From contig CM074856.1 in assembly GCA_037501455.1 (NCBI GenBank), positions 52,543,001 to 52,607,000 of the forward strand: a stretch of DNA of 64,000 nucleotides. The letters run 5' to 3'. Each line of letters begins with the position of its first letter. Position 1 is the first letter of the stretch. A program made the translations under genes and the position numbers. The notes under the pieces are model-generated. The model saw only the letters and a program-made list of their open reading frames with translations, was not told where the DNA came from and made no database searches. This DNA comes from Lantana camara. Taxonomy: Eukaryota; Streptophyta; Magnoliopsida; Lamiales; Verbenaceae. Shown here in pieces: positions 32,416-42,500 of the stretch.

Positions 32416-34368
32416 ATGAAAAACTCTAACGCTACATTTATAGAAGTAAGAATAAAACATAAAACAATAAAAGCATTTATAGATACAGGAGCAAGTTTAT
32501 GCTTCGCTTCACCAGCCCTTACAATATTCAAATGGAAAAAACTTAAACAACCATTAAAAGTAATGATAGCAGATGCGAGTCATTATTATATATGGTACGC
32601 AACATACCTAGAAAAAATTTGGATACAGGGATATTGCTTCATTATACCATCTATATACAGACACGAAACAGGATTACCATTTATCTTAGGGAATAACTTT
32701 TTAAAACTATATAGACCTTTTTGTCAAGACTTAAAATACATCACTTTAAAATCACCTGTTAATGAAAAATTATCTCAAAGGAGTGAAACAGTTAAAATAC
32801 CTATAGTAAAAATTGAAGACAGAAGTAATCTTATAGACAAAATAAATTATTTAATCAATCATGAATTAATACTTTTTATAAAAACAAACCTCGAAAAAGA
32901 AATAGAAGAAATTTTAAACTCTGTCACTAGTGAAGATCCCTTAGACAAAGATAAGAATAATAATTATATGATAGTTGAAATTAAACTTAAAAATCCTCTA
33001 GATGAAGTAAATGTCAAAAATAATATACCTTACTCTAAGAGAGATATTGATGAATTTAAAGAAGAATGTAAACAACTTTTAGAAAAAGGATTAATTTGTG
33101 AAAGCAAAAGTCCACACGCAGCACCTGCATTTTATGTAGAAAACAAAAATGAAATAAAACGAGGAAAACGACGAATGGTCATAAATTATAAACAATTAAA
33201 TGAAAAAACTGTAGGAGATGCATATAAACTTCCTAGAATTGATTACATTAAAGATAGATTGAAAGGGAAAACATGGTTTAGTACACTAGATGCTAAATCA
33301 GGATACTGGCAATTGAGATTGCATGAAAATACAAAACCACTAACAGCTTTTACATGTCCTCCACAAAAACACTACCAATGGAATGTTTTACCATTTGGTT
33401 TGAAACAAGCACCTGGAATATACCAGAGATTTATGGACAAAAACCTTGAAGGTCTAGAAGACATTTGTCTTGCTTACATTGATGATATTATCATCTTTAG
33501 TAATCAAGATAAAGAAGACCATTTGAAAAAACTGAGAATAGTTTTGAAACGATGCAAAGACAAAGGACTAATTCTTTCTAAAAAGAAAGCAGTCTTATGT
33601 AAACAAAAAATTGATTTTCTTGGAAATACTTTTGATTCACAAGGAAATATAGTTCTCCAAGACAATATTTTGAAAAAATTAAACGAATTTCCAGATCAAA
33701 TTTCTGATCGAAAACAATTACAAAGATTTCTTGGATGTTTAAACTACATTTCTGATCAAGGATTCATCAAGAACCTTGCTAAAGAAAGAACACAGCTACA
33801 AAAGAAACTTTCTGAGAAAATACAATGGAATTGGAAAATTGAAGATTCTATACAAGTTCTGAAAATAAAACAGTACTGTGAAACATTGCCTGTTTTATAC
33901 AATCCAAAGGAAAATGATTTCATTATCATTGAGACAGATGCTTCAAATGATACATGGTCTGGTTGCATGCTTGCAATACCAGCCGAAAAAATGAATACAA
34001 ACGACCTTGAAGGTCATATGAATACAAGAACCAAAAAGGTTCGCGAAATTACACAACTCTGTAAATACATATCTGGGACATTTACAGAAACCCAGAAAAA
34101 TTATACAGTCCATGAAAAAGAGACACTTGCATGTCTAAAGATACTTCGGAAGTGGAAACTCGAGCTTTTACCTCGAGAATTCGAACTTCGAACAGATTCA
34201 AAATACTTAACAAACTTCTACAGGTATACACTACGAGACAACTACAATCAAGGAAGATTGATACGGTGGCAGCTCGAAATACGAAGATACCAGTTTCACA
34301 TCGTATACATAAAATCAGAAGAGAACGCTCTTGCAGACACACTCACACGAGAATGGAGGCCGCGATAG
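32416..34368 (+). CDS. Virus polyprotein: aspartic protease, reverse transcriptase, RNase H
   Basis: 650 residues, about the size of caulimovirus pol. The protease active site is FIDTGAS (D23-T24-G25). RT follows with KRRMVINYKQLNEKT, the WFSTLDAKSGYWQL block, LPFGLKQAPGIYQRFMD, and a catalytic YIDD at about residues 354-357. RNase H carries its acidic TDAS near residue 508 and ends with the ENALADTLTREW motif. No integrase domain is present, as expected for a pararetrovirus. It starts directly after the coat stop and overlaps the start of the next gene by 16 bases. All catalytic residues checked are present and no stop interrupts the frame. The product makes the DNA genome from pregenomic RNA and processes the coat precursor. 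Confidence 0.95.
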   Translation: MKNSNATFIEVRIKHKTIKAFIDTGASLCFASPALTIFKWKKLKQPLKVMIADASHYYIWYATYLEKIWIQGYCFIIPSIYRHETGLPFILGNNFLKLYRPFCQDLKYITLKSPVNEKLSQRSETVKIPIVKIEDRSNLIDKINYLINHELILFIKTNLEKEIEEILNSVTSEDPLDKDKNNNYMIVEIKLKNPLDEVNVKNNIPYSKRDIDEFKEECKQLLEKGLICESKSPHAAPAFYVENKNEIKRGKRRMVINYKQLNEKTVGDAYKLPRIDYIKDRLKGKTWFSTLDAKSGYWQLRLHENTKPLTAFTCPPQKHYQWNVLPFGLKQAPGIYQRFMDKNLEGLEDICLAYIDDIIIFSNQDKEDHLKKLRIVLKRCKDKGLILSKKKAVLCKQKIDFLGNTFDSQGNIVLQDNILKKLNEFPDQISDRKQLQRFLGCLNYISDQGFIKNLAKERTQLQKKLSEKIQWNWKIEDSIQVLKIKQYCETLPVLYNPKENDFIIIETDASNDTWSGCMLAIPAEKMNTNDLEGHMNTRTKKVREITQLCKYISGTFTETQKNYTVHEKETLACLKILRKWKLELLPREFELRTDSKYLTNFYRYTLRDNYNQGRLIRWQLEIRRYQFHIVYIKSEENALADTLTREWRPR

Positions 34369-35735
34369 CCTTGATGAAACAAAACATCGAAACAATTGAT
34401 CATGAGATACAACAATTCACCAGAGCTAAACAATTGGAAATACAAAAATTCACAGAATCCAAGATGAAACAGCGTCAAGAACTTCTTGTCGCCTTACACG
34501 CTGTCCAACAAGCAGCAGGACTTCCGCCATCAGAGTTACCAGCAAGCGTGGTGGATCCAGCATCACAAACAAAAACATTCACAAAATCAAAGACATTTCC
34601 ACAAACAGCAGCAGAAGGGAACACTTCATCCTCAGCAGATAGTGAAGATGAAAGAAAACAGGTCAAAAAATGGTACACAATATTCAATGGTCCAAGCCGA
34701 GGGGTCTACGACCATTGGTCTAAAGCAAGTATACATATATTGGGACACTCAGGAATAACACACAAATCCTATAACAGTTTCGAAGAAGCCAAACAAGCCC
34801 TTGAAGAAACAAAAACCTACAAAAACACTCTCCAAACCACTCTTCAAACCCAAAACAGTCTTAAAGAAAAAATGAGAGTTCTTGGAAAAATACCCACAAT
34901 AAACCCGATGGACCGTGTTCAAACACCAGCCCAAAAAGAGGCCCATATACAACCTTCAAAAGAAAAATTTGACAATCTTTTGAAATCCATTTTTGAATAC
35001 AACCCAGAGAAAGACAAAAACAACCTCTTTTGGTACCCAGTAAACAGAAACGGCCCAAAAGTCGTTGTATTTGAACAAACAGACCCAGATTTGATATACC
35101 AATTCTTCATACATGGTTTTCTTGACACCCTATACTTTAAAAACCCAAATTGTTTTCGAAAATTCAGCCCAAAACTAATGTCTACACTTCAAGACTATGC
35201 TAAACGAGTCTCAAGAGGAAATATGGACAAAGAAATAGTCTTCAAATCTACACTTTCATATCCTATCTTCAACAAAGAAGGAGTCTTAGTACACTCTTAT
35301 GGAATTATCAAACTGATAGTTTCAAACGGAGAATACCCCAGCATCGACACAATGAAAACATTTGATGACATAAATGAGATAGTTGCGAAACAACTAAATC
35401 AAATATTTTATGCATCACAGGAGATAAACAAGGACAGTAATGTCAAGATAAACTACAAATCCAATTATCATCTGATATACGGATCATCAAGATACACAAT
35501 TCCACCGTTACAGCTAAAAACGTTGGAAAACTTTGAGAAAACCTTCATCAAAATTGAAGAACACAGTTTGAAGACACTTCCTATGGAAGTTAAACTCATT
35601 TTCTGTGAATACAGCGAAATAATTGATGAACACAGCTGTGCAGTATGCCAAGACAAACCAGAAGACAAAGCTGAAGAAACTAGGTCCCACAATTCAAACG
35701 AATCAATAAAGGAAGACACTGTTACTGAAGAATAA
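34353..35735 (+). CDS. Virus viroplasmin / translational transactivator (ORF VI-like)
   Basis: 460 residues from ATG 34,353, which lies inside the 3' end of pol; in-frame sequence upstream of it is only the pol shadow. The N-terminal 60 residues are helical and charged. Near residue 105 comes the caulimovirus viroplasmin motif (WYTIFNGPSRGVYDHW, followed by GITHKSYNSFEEAKQALE), a fold related to the N-terminal hybrid-binding domain of RNase H1. A long C-terminal region follows and ends in an acidic tail. In caulimoviruses and soymoviruses this protein forms inclusion bodies and allows ribosomes to reinitiate at downstream ORFs on polycistronic RNA. That fits the many overlapping stop-start junctions here. 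The frame is intact. Confidence 0.88.
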   Translation: MEAAIALMKQNIETIDHEIQQFTRAKQLEIQKFTESKMKQRQELLVALHAVQQAAGLPPSELPASVVDPASQTKTFTKSKTFPQTAAEGNTSSSADSEDERKQVKKWYTIFNGPSRGVYDHWSKASIHILGHSGITHKSYNSFEEAKQALEETKTYKNTLQTTLQTQNSLKEKMRVLGKIPTINPMDRVQTPAQKEAHIQPSKEKFDNLLKSIFEYNPEKDKNNLFWYPVNRNGPKVVVFEQTDPDLIYQFFIHGFLDTLYFKNPNCFRKFSPKLMSTLQDYAKRVSRGNMDKEIVFKSTLSYPIFNKEGVLVHSYGIIKLIVSNGEYPSIDTMKTFDDINEIVAKQLNQIFYASQEINKDSNVKINYKSNYHLIYGSSRYTIPPLQLKTLENFEKTFIKIEEHSLKTLPMEVKLIFCEYSEIIDEHSCAVCQDKPEDKAEETRSHNSNESIKEDTVTEE

Positions 35736-36155
35736 TGTAAACTGACGCATGCAATGACGTCAAACACTCAAGGGAATACGTAAGCAATGACGAACACACC
35801 TCAATAATGCAGACTTTATGTCTCTGTCTGCTTTTTAGGTGCAGTTGTTGAGCACCATTATTGTTTTTACTTTAAGTCTTTTTCTACTTTTTTGACTTTT
35901 GTAAATAAAAACGCGTCTGTAATAGTGAGTCGAGTGCCTATATATTGGCCTCAATGTAGTATGTAATATTCAGACTTGAATGGAGAAAAAGATCATGTGT
36001 TGATCAAAACTCTCTGAGTTTCAAAAGCCTTTGAGCTTTTTTCTGTTGGCCTCAAGCCTGAATAGCAGAACCCTATACAGAAACAACCATACACAAACAA
36101 ACAATTTCTATACCAAAATCAAACATAAAACTTGAAGAAAAGATGAACAGGTAAC
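35736..36155 (+). promoter_or_regulatory. Virus intergenic region with promoter
   Basis: Three TGACG motifs (35,743, 35,755 and 35,788), spaced like the as-1 element of caulimovirus promoters, lie about 150-195 bases upstream of a TATA box (CTATATATTGG at 35,938-35,948). Transcription would start near 35,970. AATAAA at about 35,905 could end the transactivator mRNA. The downstream leader contains short ORFs before the movement gene. The layout matches a caulimovirid pregenomic promoter; activity is untested. Confidence 0.75.
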
Positions 36156-36248
36156 ATGGAGTGCATGAAGACAGTAGATACGAATACACAAACAGGTAAA
36201 CAATACAAACTTCGTTCTGAAAACGTTATTTATATTTTTGTATACTAA
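36156..36248 (+). CDS. 30-residue leader ORF coupled to movement protein
   Basis: ATG at 36,156 opens a short frame (MECMKTVDTNTQTGKQYKLR and ten more residues) whose TAA at 36,246-36,248 overlaps the movement-protein ATG as TAATG. It is preceded by a three-codon ORF that ends two bases before it. Such leader ORFs in caulimovirids steer ribosomes to the next gene. The peptide itself shows no known domain. Confidence 0.5.
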   Translation: MECMKTVDTNTQTGKQYKLRSENVIYIFVY

Positions 36249-37219
36249 TGGAAACTAGCTTGATAGATCAAATAGAAAACTTTGAAACAACAGAAGAATA
36301 CGGATATTTTTCTCAAGATATTGTTATAGACAATAAAAAATTAAACAAAGTTAGAAGAAAAGAATTAAACTTAATTGATGGACAAGATATGAAAACAGAT
36401 TTAAAAACAAAACTAAGCAGAAAAAATATTATTCTATATGGAAAATTTACATGTGAAACACCCATTGAAATTTCTACAACAAAAGGAACACAAGCCATCT
36501 CGTTGATAAACAAAGCTGATATAATTCAGAAAATTAAAAAAGCAAAATATACACCCAGTGAAATAGGATATATACATATCTCTACAATACAGATACTAAT
36601 TAAGAGCACATTTGCTGAAGGAATAAACTCACCTATAAAATTAGCTATATGTGATGACAGAATTATGAACATAAAAGACAAAATACTTGGAATAATTGAA
36701 GGAAACCTGGCTTATACTAAACTACTTTTTAATGTAGCTTTACACTATGCTATACCACTTGTAACAGAAAAACTAGATAAATCTCTAAACATAGCCTATA
36801 AATTTGAAAGACAAGATTTAATGGAAACAAATGATTTTCCTTTTTCAATAACATACACTATTGGATATGCTCTGACAAACAGCCATCATAGTATACAATT
36901 TAGAAACACAGATAAAATATATATGGAAGATATTTTTCGAGAAGTTTCTCGTGTAAAATACATACCAAAGACACCTATTATACAATATGTTAACACTAAT
37001 GTTTTTCAAAATAAAACACCTAAACTTTTAAAGAGTAAAAGTACATGCTATACATACCTACCACCAAACCAAAGAACTAATGAAACTAGTACTAGTACAC
37101 GGGCCTCTATTAAACATTTTAAAGAAGAGGAATCTTCTAATGAAATAACTGAAAACGAATTTACACAATTAGCCGATCAAATGGCTAAATTAACCACCAC
37201 CATCAAGGAAACACTCTGA
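36248..37219 (+). CDS. Virus cell-to-cell movement protein (30K superfamily)
   Basis: 323 residues. The core of about residues 60-230 has the all-beta pattern of caulimovirid 30K movement proteins: IILYGKFTCETPIEIST, YIHISTIQILIKSTFAEGIN (with the conserved aspartate later in LAICDDRI), and FPFSITYTIGYALTNSHHS. The C-terminal 60 residues are polar and end in a short helix (EFTQLADQMAKLTTTIKE). It starts at TAATG after the leader ORF and stops eight bases before the tRNA-Met primer site, so it is the first main gene on the pregenomic RNA. It would form or use plasmodesmal tubules. The frame is intact. Confidence 0.88.
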   Translation: METSLIDQIENFETTEEYGYFSQDIVIDNKKLNKVRRKELNLIDGQDMKTDLKTKLSRKNIILYGKFTCETPIEISTTKGTQAISLINKADIIQKIKKAKYTPSEIGYIHISTIQILIKSTFAEGINSPIKLAICDDRIMNIKDKILGIIEGNLAYTKLLFNVALHYAIPLVTEKLDKSLNIAYKFERQDLMETNDFPFSITYTIGYALTNSHHSIQFRNTDKIYMEDIFREVSRVKYIPKTPIIQYVNTNVFQNKTPKLLKSKSTCYTYLPPNQRTNETSTSTRASIKHFKEEESSNEITENEFTQLADQMAKLTTTIKETL

Positions 37220-37226
37220 ACCTTTC

Positions 37227-37239
37227 TGGTATCAGAGCC
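37227..37239 (+). other. tRNA-Met primer-binding site of the virus
   Basis: TGGTATCAGAGCC, complementary to the 3' end of plant initiator tRNA-Met, used by caulimovirids to prime minus-strand DNA. It lies just after the movement gene, as in soymoviruses. Confidence 0.9.
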
Positions 37240-37283
37240 CGTATACGATTCTAAAATACTGAAACTCAAATTATAATACAAAA

Positions 37284-37430
37284 ATGTATGATTATAATAG
37301 ACAAAAATTCTATAGAGACAATATAAAAGCTAAAAACGAAGGTCGAAAATCAGACGAAATACAACATTTAAAAAACATTATAAGTTTGCAGAAATCAAAA
37401 CAAATAATTACACAATTAACTATAACATAA
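37284..37430 (+). CDS. Small virus ORF, 48 residues
   Basis: Starts MYDYNRQKFYRDNIKAKNE and ends TQLTIT. Its TAA (37,428-37,430) overlaps the next ATG as TAATG. It is short and has no domain, but the coupling to the next ORF argues that it is translated. Confidence 0.5.
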   Translation: MYDYNRQKFYRDNIKAKNEGRKSDEIQHLKNIISLQKSKQIITQLTIT

Positions 37431-37651
37431 TGGAAAGATTTAATTATAAAACAAGAATAACACGTGATATACGAAAATTAGAAGAACAAGTTATTATAGA
37501 CGAATATCTTGTTAAAATGGCATACCATAATTTAAGACACGATAAAAATATATCGCAACGAACTCAAGAGATAATGATAAAAACTGCAAACGAAGATTTA
37601 AACAATACTAAAAGAAAAAGAGATACAGCATATCAAATGTCACACACTTAA
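37430..37651 (+). CDS. Small virus ORF, 73 residues
   Basis: Starts MERFNYKTRITRDIRKLEEQ. It is charged and probably helical. The first 20 residues loosely resemble the alpha-type ORFs (M-[DE]-x-x...R..IRK), but the rest does not align clearly. The next ORF starts two bases after its stop. Confidence 0.55.
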   Translation: MERFNYKTRITRDIRKLEEQVIIDEYLVKMAYHNLRHDKNISQRTQEIMIKTANEDLNNTKRKRDTAYQMSHT

Positions 37652-37653
37652 TT

Positions 37654-37938
37654 ATGAGTAATAAACCGAAAATAGAATTGGATACTATAACAGAAGAAAG
37701 ACACCGATTAAAAGAAATCATGAAAACTAAAAATATTAAACAAATGGGAAAGAATTTAGAAACATCTTTACAGAAAAAAGAAATATATCAGAAAAATTAT
37801 GAACGAACAATAAATAAAGATATATTAAATAGGGATACAATAATACAAGGCATAGAAGAAAAAGGAAAAATAATAAATCATATAAACAATAAATTTATTA
37901 AAAAAATAAACGAAAGGGAAATTAATGGACCAAATTGA
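37654..37938 (+). CDS. Small virus ORF, 94 residues, beta type (copy 2)
   Basis: Starts MSNKPKIELDTITEERHRLK and ends FIKKINEREINGPN. Both ends match the beta ORF at 29,833-30,042, and a sequence with the alpha-type start (MDQ) follows each. This copy is longer by about 25 residues in the middle, and overlaps the next ATG by 14 bases. Confidence 0.65.
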   Translation: MSNKPKIELDTITEERHRLKEIMKTKNIKQMGKNLETSLQKKEIYQKNYERTINKDILNRDTIIQGIEEKGKIINHINNKFIKKINEREINGPN

Positions 37939-38179
37939 AAACATTAGAAAATTTTGGATCCAAAATGAAGAATATAAAAAACATCAAAAATCTAGCAAAA
38001 AGACAAAGTGCAAACATGAAAGTTGCTCTTGGGGAGAGCGGAACACTCCAAAAATGAAATATAATTTCAACCTACACTATAATTATAATATACACAAAAA
38101 TACACACCAAAATTGGAAAATTGCCTGTGCATTTATTGACTTTCGGATTATTTTGTATGTATATCAATTAAGCATATAG
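37925..38179 (+). CDS. Small virus ORF at right end, 84 residues, alpha-like start
   Basis: Begins MDQIENIRKFWIQNEEYKK, like the alpha ORFs that follow a beta ORF, but diverges after about 20 residues and runs into the flanking repeat R1. It may be an alpha copy truncated at the integration junction or continuing on the other side of the circular genome. The distal part is probably not a viral protein. Confidence 0.4.
   Translation: MDQIENIRKFWIQNEEYKKHQKSSKKTKCKHESCSWGERNTPKMKYNFNLHYNYNIHKNTHQNWKIACAFIDFRIILYVYQLSI
38128..38178 (+). repeat. Right flanking repeat R1 of the virus segment
   Basis: TGCATTTATTGACTTTC and the following bases repeat 29,057-29,107 in direct orientation. The distance between the copies, about 9.07 kb, is a plausible caulimovirid genome length. 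Confidence 0.65.
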
Positions 38180-38180
38180 T

Positions 38181-39107
38181 AAATCTCTCTAATTAGTTTT
38201 AAAATTTTAATTCTATCATCACTATTTGAAAATAGCAAAAATGGCGAAAGGTACTATTTATCGTGACAAATTTAAGGAGGACACATTACACATTTTAAGA
38301 GGAACCACGTGGACTTTATGTCCATAAGGACAAGTAACGGAGGCTACTTGAACACTCCAAGAGATGTCACATGGACTCAAACCAACAACCTCAGATCAGA
38401 TGTCGATAGGTCATGCATCCATAACCCTATCGGCAACCTACAAGAGAATACATATCAACTTTTAAGCCATCTGTTAAAGACGTCGAAGATATTTAATACT
38501 CAAGATATCAGATCCAACTAAAAGGAAAAAGGAAAGTTAGTGTGTCCCATCTGTTGAGTCGAAAGTATGTTTAGTGCTAGGTCGGACGATACGCATTAAT
38601 GCAAGACCTTTGGTGTGTTATTTATGTATTTTCGAGACCCCTTTATAAATACGTCGGCCAACAATTCAGTTACGTATATACAATTAATATAACAACAAAC
38701 TCGTTAATTGCATATCAGTTTATAGATCGAGTGAAACTCAAACCAACTTCAGTATTGAAGGGTCTATGTTGGTAAAATCCCGACTAATTCACCCTTTTTA
38801 TTTTTTCTTATCAGAAATTGAGTGAGACTTAAACTAAAAATACTTGATAGATGGATCATCGATGAATCAATTTTAATTTCTTACCATATAACTATTAGTA
38901 TTACAATTTTGAATTCTGTGTTGCTAGTCATATTCCAGCCTTTCAATCTGTTGAATGCCAATAAAATTTGAAATTCACTTATGGATAATCTATTTCAAAA
39001 AGTTTACCTGACAAATAAAATTCTATTTTTTTTTATCCAAAGTTATTCCAAGCCCAAGTTGGATATCACGATGCTATTGAAAATTGATGAATCTTTTATA
39101 GCAATCT
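38181..39107. other. Intergenic DNA right of the virus
   Basis: AT-rich. A TATAAATA motif at about 38,645 with a GAGACCCC upstream phrase resembles an LTR or gene promoter, but no coding region or matching LTR follows. Nothing else was recognised. Confidence 0.45.
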
Positions 39108-39117
39108 TATAAAAATA

Positions 39118-39493
39118 GGGGCAATTACATTTAGGTCCCCTGAGGTTTGTCCTAATTACAAATCAGTCCCTCTTATTTCGAAAATTATATATAAGTCCCT
39201 AAAAATACTGTTTCATTTGAGGTCCCTGGACGCCGTTAGGGTTCCGTTAATTTTGACAGAACTACATTGTTGATGTGATTTAGTTAAGGGGGTCGTTTTG
39301 TAAGAAAATTCATAGTTCAGGGATTTTTTTGTAATATTTTTCGGAAATTCAAATATCAAAATTAACGGAACCCTAACGGCGTCCAGGGACCTCAAATGAA
39401 ATAGTGTTTTTAGGGACCTGTATATAATTTTCGAAACAAGAGGGACTGATTTATAATTAGGGCAAACCTCAGGGACCTAAATGTAATTTGTCC
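39118..39493. mobile_element. Mutator-type MITE with long inverted repeats
   Basis: A 376-base fold-back element: GGGGCAATTACATTTAGG at the left mirrors CCTAAATGTAATTTGTCC at the right, and arms of well over 100 bases pair (for example CCCTGGACGCCGTTAGGG with CCCTAACGGCGTCCAGGG). It is flanked by a perfect 10-bp duplication TATAAAAATA (39,108-39,117 and 39,494-39,503). A 9-10-bp duplication and long arms indicate the Mutator superfamily. It has no coding capacity. Confidence 0.88.
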
Positions 39494-39503
39494 TATAAAA
39501 ATA

Positions 39504-42500
39504 TTGGTAAGATCAAAGTCTTATATTTTTAGCATTATAATATGCTCTCTTTCTTGACAAGTTATATGATACACTTGTTGTTGCACTATTTAAGATAAAA
39601 ATGAAAAGGGGTATAGATAGATTTGTATGAAGAGTGAGCCCCAACAAGTTGACATTAAGGGCCCCAAAGAGTCTTTTCTTGGGATGGAACTGATGTTGAT
39701 CACTACGTGCATGTACATGCTTATCCATCCCTTCTCTACTTAGGTTCTTTCTCTCTACTTTTCAACTTTTACTTTATAATTTTCCAATAAATCGCCCTTT
39801 TTATGAGTGGATCTCACTGTCTTCCAAGTGTTGAATCACATACGTACATTACGTTGTTGAATGTTGATGGATCGAACATTTTTGTTTGGATATAGTTTTT
39901 CATAATTGTTCAGCTATTTTTTTTCCCCCTAATAAGAGATTGAAGACATAGGACGAACAACTAAAAATAAATCCTCATGGATAAGAAGCTTAACGTTTTT
40001 ATTCGGGATCTTAAAAAGTAGACTTCTTTAGAGATATCATGTTCTCGATGCATCATTGTATCCGCACAAGCATTACCATTACATTTAGTGTGGATTATTG
40101 AACTCTGCCAAGGGTGATTAAGAAGAGTTTTGCAATTTAAAATAATATTTTCAAAAATGTGATCCTCAACTATAATAAACTTAATAATAGGCTTGACAAT
40201 CATTTTTGGGTTCAACAATAATTTTCTCAAAATTAGTATCTGTACTCTCAAGAATGTGTCAATATTAAAAACAAAACAGGATATTGTGCAAGAATAAAAT
40301 AGGACACCAAACATAATTACATTATAAGAAAGAAAATTCAAAGTAATTTTGCTTACAACCTACATACTAAAATTATTTATCAAAATACAAATATATGATG
40401 AACCAACATTTTTAAAAATGTATTTTTATTTTATATCAAAAATTCATATTTGATATCATATTCGATATTCCTTATATAAAAAATTCAAAAAAAAATTTAT
40501 ATTGTAATATTTATATCATATTGTGTTTACGTGCATCCATAAGTGGATAGTAAATTCAAACTATTAATGTGAAAATAAAAAAGTATAGCGGGCATGAAAT
40601 GAAATGGTGGATGACACGAGAGAGGTACTACAGAAATCAATAATAGAATGATGATTTCGGGGGTTTGGAGACAGATCTTTCAAACCAGCCGAATAAGGGC
40701 AACAAACAATCATATCATATCCAACTACTACAACACTATACTATTGCCTATACAAACACTAATAATTCAAAATCTTTACACTTCAAATTCTACCAATCAA
40801 TTTTGTGGGCCTTCCTCTTTTCTCTATCTCCTAAAATCATCAAATTGGGACTTTTTTTTTTCTTTCTTATTTAATGTCCCACCAATAAAAAATTGTGTTG
40901 CATCGATGAGTGATAAATTTCAATGAACGATATTTTTAAAAATATCATTTTATTATGTCGTGTTATATCGAATATTTATATTCGATATTTTTTATATGAA
41001 TTTTTTTAAAAAAAATTTGTATCATCAAATTTATATTGTATCGTCTAGACAAGTTGGTTTATTTCACTACGACAAATATGCTTAACATTCTAACAAAAAA
41101 TAAGAAAGTAGATGGAAAATAGAGATATAATGGACCAGAATAGAGAATACCATCCGCTTTCCGTTAGAGAATTTAAATTTTATGATAAAACGACAAAATA
41201 TCGATCACTTAAATCTCGTCGAATAAACCTTAGTCAGAAAACGATTCAATGAAGTTTATTTATATCGATCATTTCGTGATGCGCCTAAAATGGAATAATC
41301 TTTTATTTCTCATATCACATTAATTTTCCATGGGAATCGAGTAGAATAATTAAGTTGTTGAAGTAATCTTTATTTACAAAAGTAACATTCTCATAAACCT
41401 GATTTTTTTTTCTTTTTTTTTTTCCCTTCATAAACCTGAATTTTATTATCTTTTTTTTTTTTTCAATAAACCTGAACTTGATAAATATAATTGCAACACA
41501 AAATTAAATAAACATCTTTAATCTTATACGCAGCAAGACTTAAATTTTTTTTTTTGGGTGAGACTTATACGCAGTAAGACTTAAATGGCGTAGGCATGTA
41601 TCATGTGTGTGGTTCGAAGACCCCACTAAAATTTTAAAATCATTTCTTCATATCTAACCATCATAAGAAGAAAACTTATAACTTCAATTCTTTTTCTTAA
41701 TTAAAACTATTTATTAAAAAAAAAAGAAACAAATTCATTCTGGGGGTTCCAAGTATTAAATCCATTTAATAATTAGGTAAACATTTATACTAAAAGGAAG
41801 AATATGCAATAATTATTTGCTTTTATCTCTCTATTTTTCTTATTCTACAAACCAAAAATAAATAAAATAAAATAATTGTTATTGTTATTGTAATTTTGAA
41901 TTTAATTTAGAGCTTAAGAAGTAACTAGAACTCAATTCGATATTTCGAGAGAGGCAACGGATGGTTTAGTGACAAAAACTTGTACTTATGAACAAATCAT
42001 TCACTTGTCCAATTCTCATTGTGGGTAGTTGGAAAACCATCGATCCTTTTAAAACGAAAAATTGGATATGTCGAGTGTTGATGCAATTTTCTCTAGTTTT
42101 GACTATAAAAATAAAATAAATAAAATAGAAAATAATGACAAAAGATGATTGCCTCCAAAATGCCACATCGAACCTAGAAATTAAGCTAAGTTATGACAAA
42201 AGAAAATAACCCTAGAAACTCACTACGTCCTAACTCCTAACCTAGCCAACACCTACAACTAGGATCATTTAAGAATAATTATGATTAGTCATGATTAATC
42301 ATGTAAAAGAAAAGGAAAACTTTTGGACTTAATTAGCATAAATGTCATAATCTTTAGTTAATTAGCATAAATGACCTTTAAAGTGGAGACATTGCATGCA
42401 TATATCTGGATCCAACTACTGATTAGTAGGAGCCTAACAACCTATTAACTACATTTTTAGCTTCATAATTTGAGGAAATTCTGTTTGCTGCAACTTCAAA

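Larger units (their letters stand above)
29057..38180 (+). mobile_element. Endogenous pararetrovirus, soymovirus-like (Caulimoviridae)
   Basis: One strand encodes, in order: small ORFs, coat protein, protease-RT-RNase H, viroplasmin/transactivator, an intergenic promoter region, movement protein, a tRNA-Met primer site, and more small ORFs. Read as a circle from the promoter this is movement protein, primer site, small ORFs, coat, pol, transactivator. That matches soymoviruses, where the primer site lies downstream of the movement gene rather than in the large intergenic region. There is no integrase and no LTR. The large genes have no internal stops or frameshifts. Strongly A-rich coding sequence sets it apart from the host genes. 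The ends are set by about 50-base imperfect direct repeats and may be off by up to 150 bases. The genus call is tentative. Confidence 0.85.
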
